Part shown: positions 44,237 through 53,599 of the stretch, piece after piece
Layout of the letters: each line of letters opens with the position of its first letter
Position numbering within the stretch: position 1 is the stretch's first letter
DNA from: Kerstersia sp052103615
GTDB taxonomy: Bacteria > Pseudomonadota > Gammaproteobacteria > Burkholderiales > Burkholderiaceae_B
Reading direction: 5' to 3'
Assembly (NCBI RefSeq): GCF_052103615.1
Contig: NZ_JBQEKA010000003.1
Location: 55,669 to 119,668 of the forward strand
Length of the DNA: 64,000 bases
Program-made: the position numbers and the translations under genes
Notes under the pieces: generated by a model
Database searches by the model: none
The model's input: only the letters and a program-made list of their open reading frames with translations
What the model was told of the DNA's origin: nothing

Positions 44237-45108
44237 TGGTAATGCACCTTTTTATCCAGCCAGGCGAACTGCACGAACGCCAGGATTGCCATCAAGGCCA
44301 GCAAGACCACCGTCAAGGCCGAGGCGTAGGCCGTATCCCAGTACTTGAAGCCGACGTTGTAGATGTAATGCAGCAACAAATTGCTGGCATTGTCCGGGCC
44401 GCCGCGCGTCATGACGATGACGTGGTCGATCAGCCGGAACGAATTGATGAGCGCATTAATCATCACGAACAAGGTGGTCGGCATCAGCAGCGGCCAGGTC
44501 ACGCGGCGGAAAAATGTCCAGCGCGACGCCCCTTCCAGGGTCGCGGCTTCGCGCAAGGCGGGGTCCATCTGCTGCAAGGCGGCCAGGTAGAAAATCATGA
44601 AAAACCCCGCTTCCTTCCAGACCGCCAGCACCATCAGGCAGATCAGTGCCGTGGCGGGATCGCCCAGCCAATTTTTCTCGGTCAGCCCGAACAGACCGCG
44701 CAACTGATCCAGCAGGCCATAATCCGGGGTGTAAAAGAACAGCCAGATGTTGGCGACGGCAATCATCGGCAACATGGTGGGCAGGAAAAATGACAAACGC
44801 ATCCAGGCCCGGCCACGCATGCCGCTGTTGACGATCAGCGCCAGGCCCAGCGCCAGCACAATGGCGGCAGGTACCGTCACCAGGGCATAGAGCGTGCTGT
44901 TCCAGAGCGAAGTCATGAAAACCGGGTCATCCAGCATGACCGCGTAGTTTTCCAGCCCGACAAACGCCGCCGGGCGGGCGCCGACCGGCGTGCTGAAAAA
45001 ACTGTGGATAAACGTGGCAACCGCCGGGTAATGCGTGAACGCCACCAGCAGCACCACTGCCGGCAACAGCAACAGCCAGCCCTGGACGGGAGCAAAGCGC
45101 AAATTCAT
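44233..45108 (-). CDS. ABC transporter permease, UgpA/MalF type (CUT1)
   Basis: A 291-residue inner-membrane permease with six helices. The EAA loop is LREAATLEGASRWTFFRRVTWPLLMP. The VFMTSLWNSTLYALVTVPAAIVLALGLAL segment is typical of UgpA-like proteins. It follows the binding-protein gene with a 123-base intercistronic space rich in G+C, and is translationally coupled to the second permease. Confidence 0.9.
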   Translation of the reverse strand: MNLRFAPVQGWLLLLPAVVLLVAFTHYPAVATFIHSFFSTPVGARPAAFVGLENYAVMLDDPVFMTSLWNSTLYALVTVPAAIVLALGLALIVNSGMRGRAWMRLSFFLPTMLPMIAVANIWLFFYTPDYGLLDQLRGLFGLTEKNWLGDPATALICLMVLAVWKEAGFFMIFYLAALQQMDPALREAATLEGASRWTFFRRVTWPLLMPTTLFVMINALINSFRLIDHVIVMTRGGPDNASNLLLHYIYNVGFKYWDTAYASALTVVLLALMAILAFVQFAWLDKKVHYQ

Positions 45109-45231
45109 GATGAGTCTCTTTCAGACAGACGGGCCGGAACGGCTGGCCTGGACGCAGCCGGGAGGCCATGCCCAGGCATGGCGCCCCCCGGCTGCGGCGC
45201 GGCAGGCGCCCGGCCGGCTGCGATTCCCGGT

Positions 45232-46530
45232 TCAGCGATAGCGGCGCAAAATGCGCTCGGATTCGGCCTGGGCATCGTCCATGGCCTGTTGCGCCGTCTT
45301 GCGGCCCGTCAGGGTGGCCTCGATGTTGTCGTCGATCAGACGCGCCACCCGCTGATTGTCATGCGTGGACAACTCGGCCACGGCATATTCCAGCTGGTCA
45401 CGCGCTACGGCGGCTGCCGGGAACTCCGCCACATAGGCCTGCATGGCCGGTGTTTCCCAGGCATCCGGGCGCACGGCCACATAGCCGGTGCGTATGCCCC
45501 ATTGCGCCGCGCGCTCGGCCGAGGTCAGCCATTTGGCGAGCGTAAAGGCAGCCTGCTGCTCTTCGGGCGTGGCATCCTTGAACAGATAGATGTTGCCGCC
45601 GCCAGTCGGCGTGCCGCGCTGTTTGCCAGCCGGCAGCATCGCGACGCCGAAGGGGAAGGGCGCATTGGCGCGCACATTGGTCAGGTTGCCCGTGGTGGTG
45701 GTCATCATGGCCGTGCGGCCTTCAAAGAAATCCTTGGGTGTGGTCGCCCATTCAATGGCGCCAGGTCGCATCACTTTGTGCTTGCCGCCCAGATCCACCC
45801 AGAATTGCATCGCTTCGACCACTTCGGGCGAATTGAAGTAGGTCTGCTTGCCATCTTCGCTGGCGATCTTGCCGCCGTTCTGCGCCACATAGCCTTGCAG
45901 CAGCCAGTAGGCCGTCAATGAGGACGGCACCTGCATGCCCCAGCGCACCACATTGCCTTTTTCGTCCTTCTTGGTCAGCTTATCCGCAAATTCGGTCACC
46001 TCGTCCCAGGTTTGCGGGCCGCGCTCCGGGTCCAGCCCCGCTTCGCGGAAAGCATCCTTGTTCCAGAAGAAGACGGAAGTCGAACGCTGGAAAGGAATGC
46101 CCCAGGTCTGGCCGTCGCTCTGGCTATTGCGCATGAAACCGGGGAAGAAACCTTGCAGCCAGGCACGGTCCTCGTCCGTTTTCACCAGCGTGTCGATGGG
46201 CACCAGCACGTCCTGGTCGCGCAGGGTGTACATCTCCGTGGACAGCATGATGGCTGCCGCTGGCGGCTTGCCGCTGCGAGCGGCCGTGAGGGATTTGGCC
46301 GCCGTTTCGTTATAGGTGCCGGAATACACGGCCTGCACGCGGATATCGGGATGCTCGGATTGGAAATCCGCCACCATTTCATCAATGATTTTCGTCACCG
46401 GGCCGCCAATGGCTACGGGGAAATAGAAAGCAATATCCACTGGCGCGGCCAGGGCCGGAGTGCCCGCGATCAGGCCGGCCAGCGCCAGCCCTGCTGCGCC
46501 AGCGCGCTTTTTCAAGGTATGCAGAATCAT
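45232..46530 (-). CDS. Extracellular solute-binding protein family 1 (UgpB-like)
   Basis: A 432-residue periplasmic receptor. The signal peptide ends TPALA-APVD near residue 28. The mature protein begins DIAFYFPVAIGGPVTKIIDEMVADFQSEHPDI. In UgpB the matching region is WHSMGGELG, and here the first aromatic-rich loop is YFPVAIGGP. MLPAGKQRGTPTGGGNIYLFKDATPEEQQAA is the usual hinge region. The receptor family binds sugars, polyols or glycerophospho compounds. The neighbouring phosphodiesterase and SurE favour a phosphorylated ligand, which is inference. Confidence 0.88.
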   Translation of the reverse strand: MILHTLKKRAGAAGLALAGLIAGTPALAAPVDIAFYFPVAIGGPVTKIIDEMVADFQSEHPDIRVQAVYSGTYNETAAKSLTAARSGKPPAAAIMLSTEMYTLRDQDVLVPIDTLVKTDEDRAWLQGFFPGFMRNSQSDGQTWGIPFQRSTSVFFWNKDAFREAGLDPERGPQTWDEVTEFADKLTKKDEKGNVVRWGMQVPSSLTAYWLLQGYVAQNGGKIASEDGKQTYFNSPEVVEAMQFWVDLGGKHKVMRPGAIEWATTPKDFFEGRTAMMTTTTGNLTNVRANAPFPFGVAMLPAGKQRGTPTGGGNIYLFKDATPEEQQAAFTLAKWLTSAERAAQWGIRTGYVAVRPDAWETPAMQAYVAEFPAAAVARDQLEYAVAELSTHDNQRVARLIDDNIEATLTGRKTAQQAMDDAQAESERILRRYR

Positions 46531-46584
46531 TTACGTATCCAGAGGAACGTTGAGGGGAAAAACCAAGGCGTCAGCACCGGCCGC

Positions 46585-47670
46585 TCAGGCGGCCAGCGAC
46601 TGCCGCGTATTCAGCGCGCCGGGCCCATCCAGACGCAGGCCGGTTGCGCTATCGAAAAAGTGGCAAGCCGATTCCGGCCAGGACAGCATCAGCGCATCGC
46701 CGGGCTTGCCCGAAAAATGGCTGTCATGACGAACGGCCAGCATGGCCGCGCCAATGCGGCAGCTCAGAATATGATCGGCACCGTGATATTCCACATGGTC
46801 GAGCACCGCCGACACGCCGCCCGCGCCGGACAGGCGGATGCTTTCCGGCCTCAGCCCCAGGCTGATGGACTGTGGCGCCCGGCCCGGCCAAAGGCAGATT
46901 TCCGTCCCCGGCAATACCGCGCCCGCCTGGCGGTTTTCCAGCGGCACCAGATTCATGGGCGGCACGCCAATGAAGCGGGCGGCAAAGTGCGTGGCAGGGC
47001 GGTGATACAGCTCGCTGGGCGCAGCCTGCTGTTCAATGCGCCCGCCACGCATCAGAATGACCTGGTCGGCCATGCTCATGGCTTCGGTCTGATCATGCGT
47101 GACATACACCATGGTCATGCCCAGGCGCTGCTGCAGGTCACGGATCTCACGACGCATTTCATGGCGCAGTTGCGCATCCAGATTGGAGAGCGGCTCATCC
47201 ATCAGGCAAACCGAAGAACGCGCCACAATGGCGCGCCCAAGCGCGACACGCTGCTGCTGGCCGCCGGACAACTGGCCCGGTTTGCGCATCAGCAAGCCTT
47301 GCAAGCCCAGCACATCGGCCGCATGGCGCAAACGCTTGGCGCGCTCGGCGGGCGCCACACGCCGGATTTTCAGGCCAAAAACAATGTTTTCCGCGACGGT
47401 CAAATGGGGCAGCAGGGCATAGTTCTGGAACACCATGGACAAGCCCCGCGCCGCTGGCGGCAGGTCGGTCACATCACGGCCGCCCAGCAGGATACGGCCG
47501 CTATCCGGCCGTTCCAGCCCGGCCAGCAGGCGCAAGGTCGTGGACTTGCCGCAGCCTGACGGCCCCAGCAGCACGGTCATGCTGCCGGCCGGCACCTCGA
47601 AGGACACGTCATTGACCGCCAGTTCGCCGCCCCAGCCACGCTTGAGCGACTGGATCGACAGGGCGCTCAT
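46585..47670 (-). CDS. ABC transporter ATPase, UgpC/MalK type
   Basis: A 361-residue ATPase of a CUT1 importer. Walker A GPSGCGKST, Q-loop VFQNYALLP, signature LSGGQQQRVALGRAI, Walker B VCLMDEPLSNLD and switch histidine VTHDQTEAMSM are all intact. A C-terminal MalK-type regulatory (TOBE) domain follows from about residue 235. The gene overlaps surE by 4 bases, so the two are translationally coupled. Confidence 0.92.
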   Translation of the reverse strand: MSALSIQSLKRGWGGELAVNDVSFEVPAGSMTVLLGPSGCGKSTTLRLLAGLERPDSGRILLGGRDVTDLPPAARGLSMVFQNYALLPHLTVAENIVFGLKIRRVAPAERAKRLRHAADVLGLQGLLMRKPGQLSGGQQQRVALGRAIVARSSVCLMDEPLSNLDAQLRHEMRREIRDLQQRLGMTMVYVTHDQTEAMSMADQVILMRGGRIEQQAAPSELYHRPATHFAARFIGVPPMNLVPLENRQAGAVLPGTEICLWPGRAPQSISLGLRPESIRLSGAGGVSAVLDHVEYHGADHILSCRIGAAMLAVRHDSHFSGKPGDALMLSWPESACHFFDSATGLRLDGPGALNTRQSLAA

Positions 47671-48428
47671 CGGATTTGCTCCAGCGCGCCGTCTTCATGC
47701 AGGACGCCTGCGGGTACCGTCGAATGGCCATGCCAATTGAGGCAGGTCACCGTGGCAAAGCCTGCGTCGATCAAGGCATTTTCGTCGCCATCGCCCGCCA
47801 GGTAGCGGCGCAGCGCCAGCGGCTCGATCAGCGCATGCTCACGCCCGCGCTCGGCATGGATAATGACCTGCGTGGCAACCTTATCACTGCCCCGGCGCGC
47901 GGCGCGCAAAGAGGCCGGCAGGCGGCGCGGCAAATTGACGTTGAGCCAGTGGCCATCGCGCGACCATTCTTCGCGAGCCAGCCAGAAGCCCTGCAAGCGC
48001 TCCGCCAGCCAGCGTTCGCCGTCTTCGTCACCGCTGCTGTCCCGCGGCCGGGAAAAAGCCACGGCGGGAATGCCGCACAGCGCGGCCTCACGGGCGACCG
48101 CCATGGTGCCGGAGTAGGCCACGTCTTCAGCCACGTTACGGCCTTCGTTGATACCGGACAGCACCAGATCAGGCTGGCGCTCCCCGCGGAACAGCCAGGA
48201 TACCCCGGCGATCACGCAATCTGCCGGTGTGCCGCTGCACGCGTAGCGGCGCGGGGCGCGCTGCGTCACTTCAAAGCTGCGGCGCAGGGTAATGCCATGG
48301 CCATAGCCGCTGCGGTTGCCATCCGGCGCCACCACCCAAACATCATCGGTCAGCAGCCGCGCGGCACGCTCCAGCAGCGCCAGGCCCGGCGCGTCGATAC
48401 CATCGTCGTTGGAAATGAGAACTCGCAT
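47667..48428 (-). CDS. surE: SurE family 5'/3'-nucleotidase
   Basis: A 253-residue metal-dependent phosphatase acting on nucleoside monophosphates and short polyphosphates. The metal site ISNDDG (residues 5-10) opens the protein, SGINEGRN is the second conserved loop and SGTMAVAREA follows. Its normal setting is with pcm, nlpD and rpoS. Here it is the first gene of an importer operon, which suggests a specialised copy processing the imported phosphate ester; another housekeeping surE may exist elsewhere in the genome. Divergent from a SorC regulator. Confidence 0.9.
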   Translation of the reverse strand: MRVLISNDDGIDAPGLALLERAARLLTDDVWVVAPDGNRSGYGHGITLRRSFEVTQRAPRRYACSGTPADCVIAGVSWLFRGERQPDLVLSGINEGRNVAEDVAYSGTMAVAREAALCGIPAVAFSRPRDSSGDEDGERWLAERLQGFWLAREEWSRDGHWLNVNLPRRLPASLRAARRGSDKVATQVIIHAERGREHALIEPLALRRYLAGDGDENALIDAGFATVTCLNWHGHSTVPAGVLHEDGALEQIR

Positions 48429-48506
48429 ATATCCGCTTTTTGTCTGTGGATTCCCCGGGTCAATTTCCCGGCAATGCGAGCAAGTCTATTGAACAAAAGT
48501 TTCTCT

Positions 48507-48571
48507 AAAATGACATTTATTCATTTCCAACGATCTTGCGCCGTCCTGACGGACGCGCTGGAAAATGACAT
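48507..48571. promoter_or_regulatory. Direct repeat AAAATGACAT, candidate SorC operator pair
   Basis: AAAATGACAT occurs at 48507-48516 and again at 48562-48571, with starts 55 bases apart (about five helical turns). Both copies are in the 191-base divergent promoter region of surE and sorC. A short dyad CCGTC-CT-GACGG lies between them at 48541-48552. Confidence 0.45.
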
Positions 48572-48619
48572 ATACGGCAGGTTATCCTGCCCGCTTCCGT
48601 TCCTTTTCTCCCTGTAGCG

Positions 48620-49606
48620 ATGTCAGACACCAGCCCTCTTGCCGCCAGCGATTTCCTGTCACCCGATACCCATGATGTGAAACTGCGCGCCGCCTGGCTC
48701 TACCATGTCGAGCAACTCACCCAGGAGGAAGTCGCCCGGCAACTGGGCCTGAATCGCAGCAAAGTGCTGCGCCTGCTGGCCGCCGCGCGCGAAGAGGGGC
48801 TAGTGCAGATTTCCATCAATGGCCGGGGCAGCGATATGCTGCGGCTGGAGCAGGCGCTGACGGCTCGCTTCGGTTTGCAGCAAGCCATCGTCGTGCCCGT
48901 CTCTGGCCTCTCGGAAGCCCTGGCGATCCAGGCTGTCGCCCACGCGACGGGCCGTTATCTGTCCGAACAGATCAATGATGGCATTTCCATCGGCGTGGGC
49001 TGGGGCGCTACGCTGCATCATGCGATCCGGTCACTGGCCTGGCGTCATATCCGCGATGCGACGGTCGTCTCTTTATTGGGCGAAGTCACCCATGCCGGCG
49101 CCGACAGCCCCTCGGCCGTCGCCTGGCAACTGGCACATTTCTATCGCACCGAGCTGTACCAGATCACAGCGCCCGTCTTCGTGCCCAGCCCCGAACTGGC
49201 GCAGGCGCTCTGGCAGATAGACGAAATGGCCAAGCTGCAGGCACGCGCGCAGGCGCTGGACCTGGTTTTGCTGAGCGTGGGCGATCTGAGCCGCCAGGCC
49301 TCTATTTTCCGGCGCGGCCTGCTTGCCTGGGACACGGCCGACAGCCTGAAAGCGGCCGGGGCCGTCGGGGATGTGCTCTGCCATTTCGTCGATGCCGCGG
49401 GCCAAATCGTGGACCATCCGGCCAATCAGCGCGTCATGGCCATTCACCCCGCCAGTCTCGCCGCCGTCCCGCGCATCGTGATTTCCTCCTGTGGCGCGCG
49501 CAAGGCGCAGGCCATCATCGCCGGCATCGCCGCCACCCGGGCGCATACACTGATTACCGATGAAACCGCCGCCAGGGCCATGCTGAGACTGGCGGGCACG
49601 GCCTGA
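48620..49606 (+). CDS. SorC/DeoR-type sugar-binding transcriptional regulator
   Basis: A 328-residue regulator. The N-terminal helix-turn-helix (LYHVEQLTQEEVARQLGLNRSKVLRLLAAAREEGLVQI) is followed by the SorC C-terminal domain (about 65-325), related to NagB/RpiA-type phosphosugar-binding folds. Signature segments are SIGVGWGATLHHAI and SLLGEVTHAGADSPSAVAWQLA. Such proteins usually bind a phosphorylated sugar as inducer. It is divergent from the surE-ugp operon and is its likely local regulator. Confidence 0.88.
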   Translation: MSDTSPLAASDFLSPDTHDVKLRAAWLYHVEQLTQEEVARQLGLNRSKVLRLLAAAREEGLVQISINGRGSDMLRLEQALTARFGLQQAIVVPVSGLSEALAIQAVAHATGRYLSEQINDGISIGVGWGATLHHAIRSLAWRHIRDATVVSLLGEVTHAGADSPSAVAWQLAHFYRTELYQITAPVFVPSPELAQALWQIDEMAKLQARAQALDLVLLSVGDLSRQASIFRRGLLAWDTADSLKAAGAVGDVLCHFVDAAGQIVDHPANQRVMAIHPASLAAVPRIVISSCGARKAQAIIAGIAATRAHTLITDETAARAMLRLAGTA

Positions 49607-49812
49607 GCCGGATGCGTTGGCTGCCTGCGACAGCGGCGGCCAACGGACTTCTCTTTTATACATGCCGACCTAAAATACCTCTGTCTGCCTCGCCCCTCAG
49701 GTTATGGGCGGTGCTCCTTGCAGCTGGCCGCCTCTAGCGTCTGGATCCGTCGGCGCACCTTCTGCCTGCCGGCGCCGCACCCTCAGCTGTCTTTTTCCTT
49801 TTCCGCATACAC

Positions 49813-50604
49813 ATGCCCGCCGATTTGATTGCCACCGACATCTATTCCTGGACGACACTGATCGCCCTGCTCGGCAGCCTGGCGCTGGCGGCCTTTCTGG
49901 GCAAATACACCTGGGGCCGGCGCTTCAAGCACACCAATACCTCCGACGATGAGCTCAAGGTGGTTCTGGGCGCAGCGCTCTCCCTGTTTGCCTTGCTGAT
50001 CGGCTTTATCCTGACATTCGCCATCAACGGCTATAACCTGCGGGTATCGGCCGAAGAAAATGAAGCCATCGCCATCGGCAATGCGCTGCAGCACACGACA
50101 TTGCTGGAAGAATCGAAGCAGGAGCAGGCGGAAAAAATGCTCACGCAGTATCTCGAACTGCGCATCCGCTTCTTTGAAACCAATGATGATGCGCAGCGCG
50201 CCGAGCTGCGCCTGCAAGCCATCCAGCTGCAAACACGCATGTGGACGCTGATCAGCAAAATCGCGCTGGCCAACCCCAATACCATCATCAAAACCGCCCT
50301 GGATGCCAGCAGCAATCTCTATACGGCGCAGCAGAAAACCATGTCCAGCTGGCGGCGCCAGGTGCCCAATGCGGCCTGGGCCATTCTGCTGATGTTCGGG
50401 CTGTGCTCCAATTTCATGATCGGCTACAACATCCGCGGCAAGCAAGGCAGCAATCTGCTGATCCTGACTTTCCCCGTCATCACCGCGCTGGCGCTCTTCC
50501 TGATCGCGGAAATCGACATTCCGGGCAGGGGCTTGATCCAGGTCGCCCCCGACAACCTGGAAGCCATCAAGATCACGCTGGCCCGCGGCGGCCTGGCGCC
50601 CTGA
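49813..50604 (+). CDS. Bestrophin-like DUF4239 membrane protein
   Basis: A 263-residue inner-membrane protein with two N-terminal helices (about 12-30 and 50-70) and two C-terminal helices (about 190-208 and 220-238). A long helical, charged cytoplasmic stretch lies between them. This layout and the LGAALSLFALLIGFILTFAINGY segment fit DUF4239. Function is unknown; a channel role is only suggested by the family's bestrophin-like label. It converges with the DUF2157 gene, with 39 bases between stops. Confidence 0.7.
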   Translation: MPADLIATDIYSWTTLIALLGSLALAAFLGKYTWGRRFKHTNTSDDELKVVLGAALSLFALLIGFILTFAINGYNLRVSAEENEAIAIGNALQHTTLLEESKQEQAEKMLTQYLELRIRFFETNDDAQRAELRLQAIQLQTRMWTLISKIALANPNTIIKTALDASSNLYTAQQKTMSSWRRQVPNAAWAILLMFGLCSNFMIGYNIRGKQGSNLLILTFPVITALALFLIAEIDIPGRGLIQVAPDNLEAIKITLARGGLAP

Positions 50605-50643
50605 GCCAGAGGGCTGAACCAGGCTGGCCGCCAGGCGGCCTGA

Positions 50644-53538
50644 TCAGTTTTCCTGCGCTGGCGGCGCCGGCACCGAGCCGGTAGCGGCCTGCGCGGCACG
50701 CTGTGCGTTTTCGGTAGCTATCCTCGCGGCAGCGTTGGCATCGGCAGCCACCGCAGACTGCGCTGGCGGCTCTGCCTGCGCCCCGGCGGCCTGCGGCGCA
50801 GGGTCCGCCACGCCTGGCGCCTCAATCACAGGCGTCTGACGTTTTTCCTGGGCAGCCTCGCCCGCCTTGGCAGGCTGGCTGACCCCTGCGGCAGACATAG
50901 GCTGCATCTCTGCATCACGCAATTGCAGCAACACGGAACGGCCCGAATCATCCACGCGGAACTCGCCATAGCGGGCAGGCGAAAAATAGGGTTCCAGGCC
51001 TTCGGCAAAGAAATACGCGCCCGTCAGCACCAGACTGGTGCTATCCCACTGACTACGGCGCAGCGGAATGAGCACTTCATCCTCCGCCTGGGGCTGGGCC
51101 GCCGGCTGCAGGCGCAGTATTTGCGCCGGACGCTCCGCGCCCGCGGCAAACACGGCATAGCCCATGGTGTCCGCCTCCTTATCGCCCCAGCGCAAAGCGC
51201 GGTCTTCCGCGTACGCCAGCTCCATGTAATCCCCCTGCAACAAGGCCCGCGGGTCCAGCGGCGCCAATTCCAGCAGCAGCGGTTTGCCATGCGCCAGGAT
51301 ACTTTCGTAGCGCATCACCCCCGCGTTGGCGACCAGCAGGACTGCCAGCAATCCGCCAGCCAGCCCCGCCTGCACACCCCTGCTGCCAGCCGCCAGGCGG
51401 CCCGCCGCATCCTCCGCTGGCGCGCCGTTGTTGCGGCGGAAACTGCGCTGCAAGACAAACGCCACCCCCAGCGCCAGGCAGCCGCCCACCACCAGCCATT
51501 GCGCCTTTTCCAGCAGGGAGACATGCAGGCCATAGTAATAATCGAACAGGCCCAGCAATAACGCCAGTGTGCCGAAGACACGCAACCAGCGGCGTTGTAC
51601 CGCAATCCCCAGCCAGACCCAGATCAGCGCGATCAACACCGCCGGGGCCGACAGGCAGACCAGCGAGATTGCCAGCGTCATCAAGGTCAATCCGGCACGC
51701 CAGGCCTGGGAGGGCCGTTGCGGCAGGCTGCGCAACACCATCAGGGCCACGGCAGCGGGCAGAACGGCATACAGCAAGGTAATGCAGCCAAACAGCACAT
51801 CCCGGCCCAGCAGGGCGGGCAGGTGCTGCAAGGTCACGCTGCCCATGCCGAAAATCGCTATTTGCGCCACCAGCATCCAGGCCAGCGCCCCCGGCAGCAG
51901 CCAGCTCAGGCGCCGGGTGCCATACGCCAGGACAAACGCCAGCAAGGCGCCCACCGTCAGCAGCCAGACATCAGGCGCCAGCGGCATCAGGTTGCTCCAG
52001 CCATGCTCCATATTCCACCAGATCAGGTCACCCAGCGAATCCGTGCCCTGGATCTGCACCCAGAACAGCCACTGTATGACCACCATCAGGCAGCCTGCCT
52101 GCATCAGCGCCGCCAGGAAACGGATGATACGGCCCGTCCCGGCCGCATACAGGGCGCACGCCGCCAGCCCCAGGCCCACATAGCCATAGGGGTCGGGCAG
52201 CAGCATGATCAGCCCGAAACCAAAAAACCCCATGCCGACGACCCCGGCCGCCACGCCTACCTGTTCCACCATATTGCCCATCTGGCCGCCACGCGCCAGC
52301 GGCGGACGGTTGCCAGCCGCGGCCTGCGCCGCCTCAGTAGCTGCATCAGTAGCTGCATCAGATGCGGCACCTGAGGCAATAGCAGGGGCCCTGGCCTTTT
52401 CTCCCGCCTGCCTCAGCCGCAGGATGACTACCGATATCAGCATCAGGATGATGCCAAAAACTAGGGCGCCTTCCTCGCTTTCTACGATGCCCATCAATAA
52501 CAGCAAACCCAGGCCGAACAAGGTCACCAGCCAGGCGCCAAAGCCCAGGACGATCTGCACCGACAAGGGCATCTCTTCGCTGACGCGCGCCGCGCGGCCA
52601 GTCACCGCTTCATGCAGACGCAGCAAGCGCCAGGCCACCCAGGCCGCTTCAACAACCACCACAATGCTCAGCAGGCTCAAGGTGGCTTCCAGAGACCCGC
52701 TATCGGACACCAGCGTCTGCACGACAGCCAGGCTGACCCCTATCGCCCCCAAGGCGACAATCGCCAGCACCCAGAGATCGGCCTGCGCCACCCGGCTGAA
52801 GCGCCGCCACAGCCAGACCGACGCCAGCAGCCAGAGCCCCGTCAAAATGGCCAGCGGAACCAGCGGATACTCATGCCCATAGCTGTGAGCCTGCACAATG
52901 CCCATGCCGACTTCCATGGCCAGCGGCCACAATGCCAGCGCCGTCAGCAAGCGCATGCCCGCCTTGCCGCGCGCACCAAAGCGCTCGCCATAGAAATGCC
53001 AGAGCGCCAGGCAGATCAGATTGGGCAAAGCCAGTTGCCAGCTGCCCAGGCTGCCGCGAAAATAGGGAATCGCCAGAAAGCTGTTGCCCGTGCCCAGCCA
53101 CAACACCAGGGCAAAATTCATGATGACCAGGCTGAACAGCCACAAGCCGGGGCGCCGCGCCGTCAATGCCCAGGGCAGCAGCAAGAGCGCCCACCAGGCA
53201 AAAAGCTGCCAGCTTTGGGCGCCCGTCTGGTAAGTTTGGCCGACCAGTCCCAGCAATGCGCCGATGCCAATGGCTGCCAGCATCAGCAGCGCCAGGAACA
53301 GATTTCCCTGCGTGCCCCGCCGGCGGGCGTCCCAAAACGCCAAACCGACCGTTGCAATCAGCAACACTTGCAATCCGATCAGGCGTGTCCATTTCCCCAA
53401 TGACGTCCAGTTGGCCGCCAGCAAACAGATCAACCCGCTGGAAAGCAAGATGGCGCCTAGCCAAAGCGCTTGTGAGGACAGCAATTTCTGCCAATTCCAG
53501 CCCGCTGTGTCAATCTCATCCTGGCTGATCGCTTGCAT
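50644..53538 (-). CDS. Fused DUF2157 - DUF4401 - GDYXXLXY membrane protein
   Basis: A 964-residue polytopic membrane protein. The N-terminal part (QKLLSSQALWLGAILLSSGLICLLAANW) is DUF2157-like. A long run of some twenty hydrophobic helices follows, with a DUF4401-like second half. The C-terminal periplasmic domain carries GDYMELAY, the GDYXXLXY motif, and ends in an Ala/Pro/Gln-rich tail of about 90 residues. In many bacteria these modules are separate neighbouring genes; here they form one chain. The start at 53538 follows GGAG; ATG at 53673 would run into topB. Function unknown. Confidence 0.75.
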   Translation of the reverse strand: MQAISQDEIDTAGWNWQKLLSSQALWLGAILLSSGLICLLAANWTSLGKWTRLIGLQVLLIATVGLAFWDARRRGTQGNLFLALLMLAAIGIGALLGLVGQTYQTGAQSWQLFAWWALLLLPWALTARRPGLWLFSLVIMNFALVLWLGTGNSFLAIPYFRGSLGSWQLALPNLICLALWHFYGERFGARGKAGMRLLTALALWPLAMEVGMGIVQAHSYGHEYPLVPLAILTGLWLLASVWLWRRFSRVAQADLWVLAIVALGAIGVSLAVVQTLVSDSGSLEATLSLLSIVVVVEAAWVAWRLLRLHEAVTGRAARVSEEMPLSVQIVLGFGAWLVTLFGLGLLLLMGIVESEEGALVFGIILMLISVVILRLRQAGEKARAPAIASGAASDAATDAATEAAQAAAGNRPPLARGGQMGNMVEQVGVAAGVVGMGFFGFGLIMLLPDPYGYVGLGLAACALYAAGTGRIIRFLAALMQAGCLMVVIQWLFWVQIQGTDSLGDLIWWNMEHGWSNLMPLAPDVWLLTVGALLAFVLAYGTRRLSWLLPGALAWMLVAQIAIFGMGSVTLQHLPALLGRDVLFGCITLLYAVLPAAVALMVLRSLPQRPSQAWRAGLTLMTLAISLVCLSAPAVLIALIWVWLGIAVQRRWLRVFGTLALLLGLFDYYYGLHVSLLEKAQWLVVGGCLALGVAFVLQRSFRRNNGAPAEDAAGRLAAGSRGVQAGLAGGLLAVLLVANAGVMRYESILAHGKPLLLELAPLDPRALLQGDYMELAYAEDRALRWGDKEADTMGYAVFAAGAERPAQILRLQPAAQPQAEDEVLIPLRRSQWDSTSLVLTGAYFFAEGLEPYFSPARYGEFRVDDSGRSVLLQLRDAEMQPMSAAGVSQPAKAGEAAQEKRQTPVIEAPGVADPAPQAAGAQAEPPAQSAVAADANAAARIATENAQRAAQAATGSVPAPPAQEN

Positions 53539-53599
53539 GTCTTGATTCTCCAACCGTATGATTCCCCGCAACCTGGCGCCAGGCGCTCCTTGGAAACAC

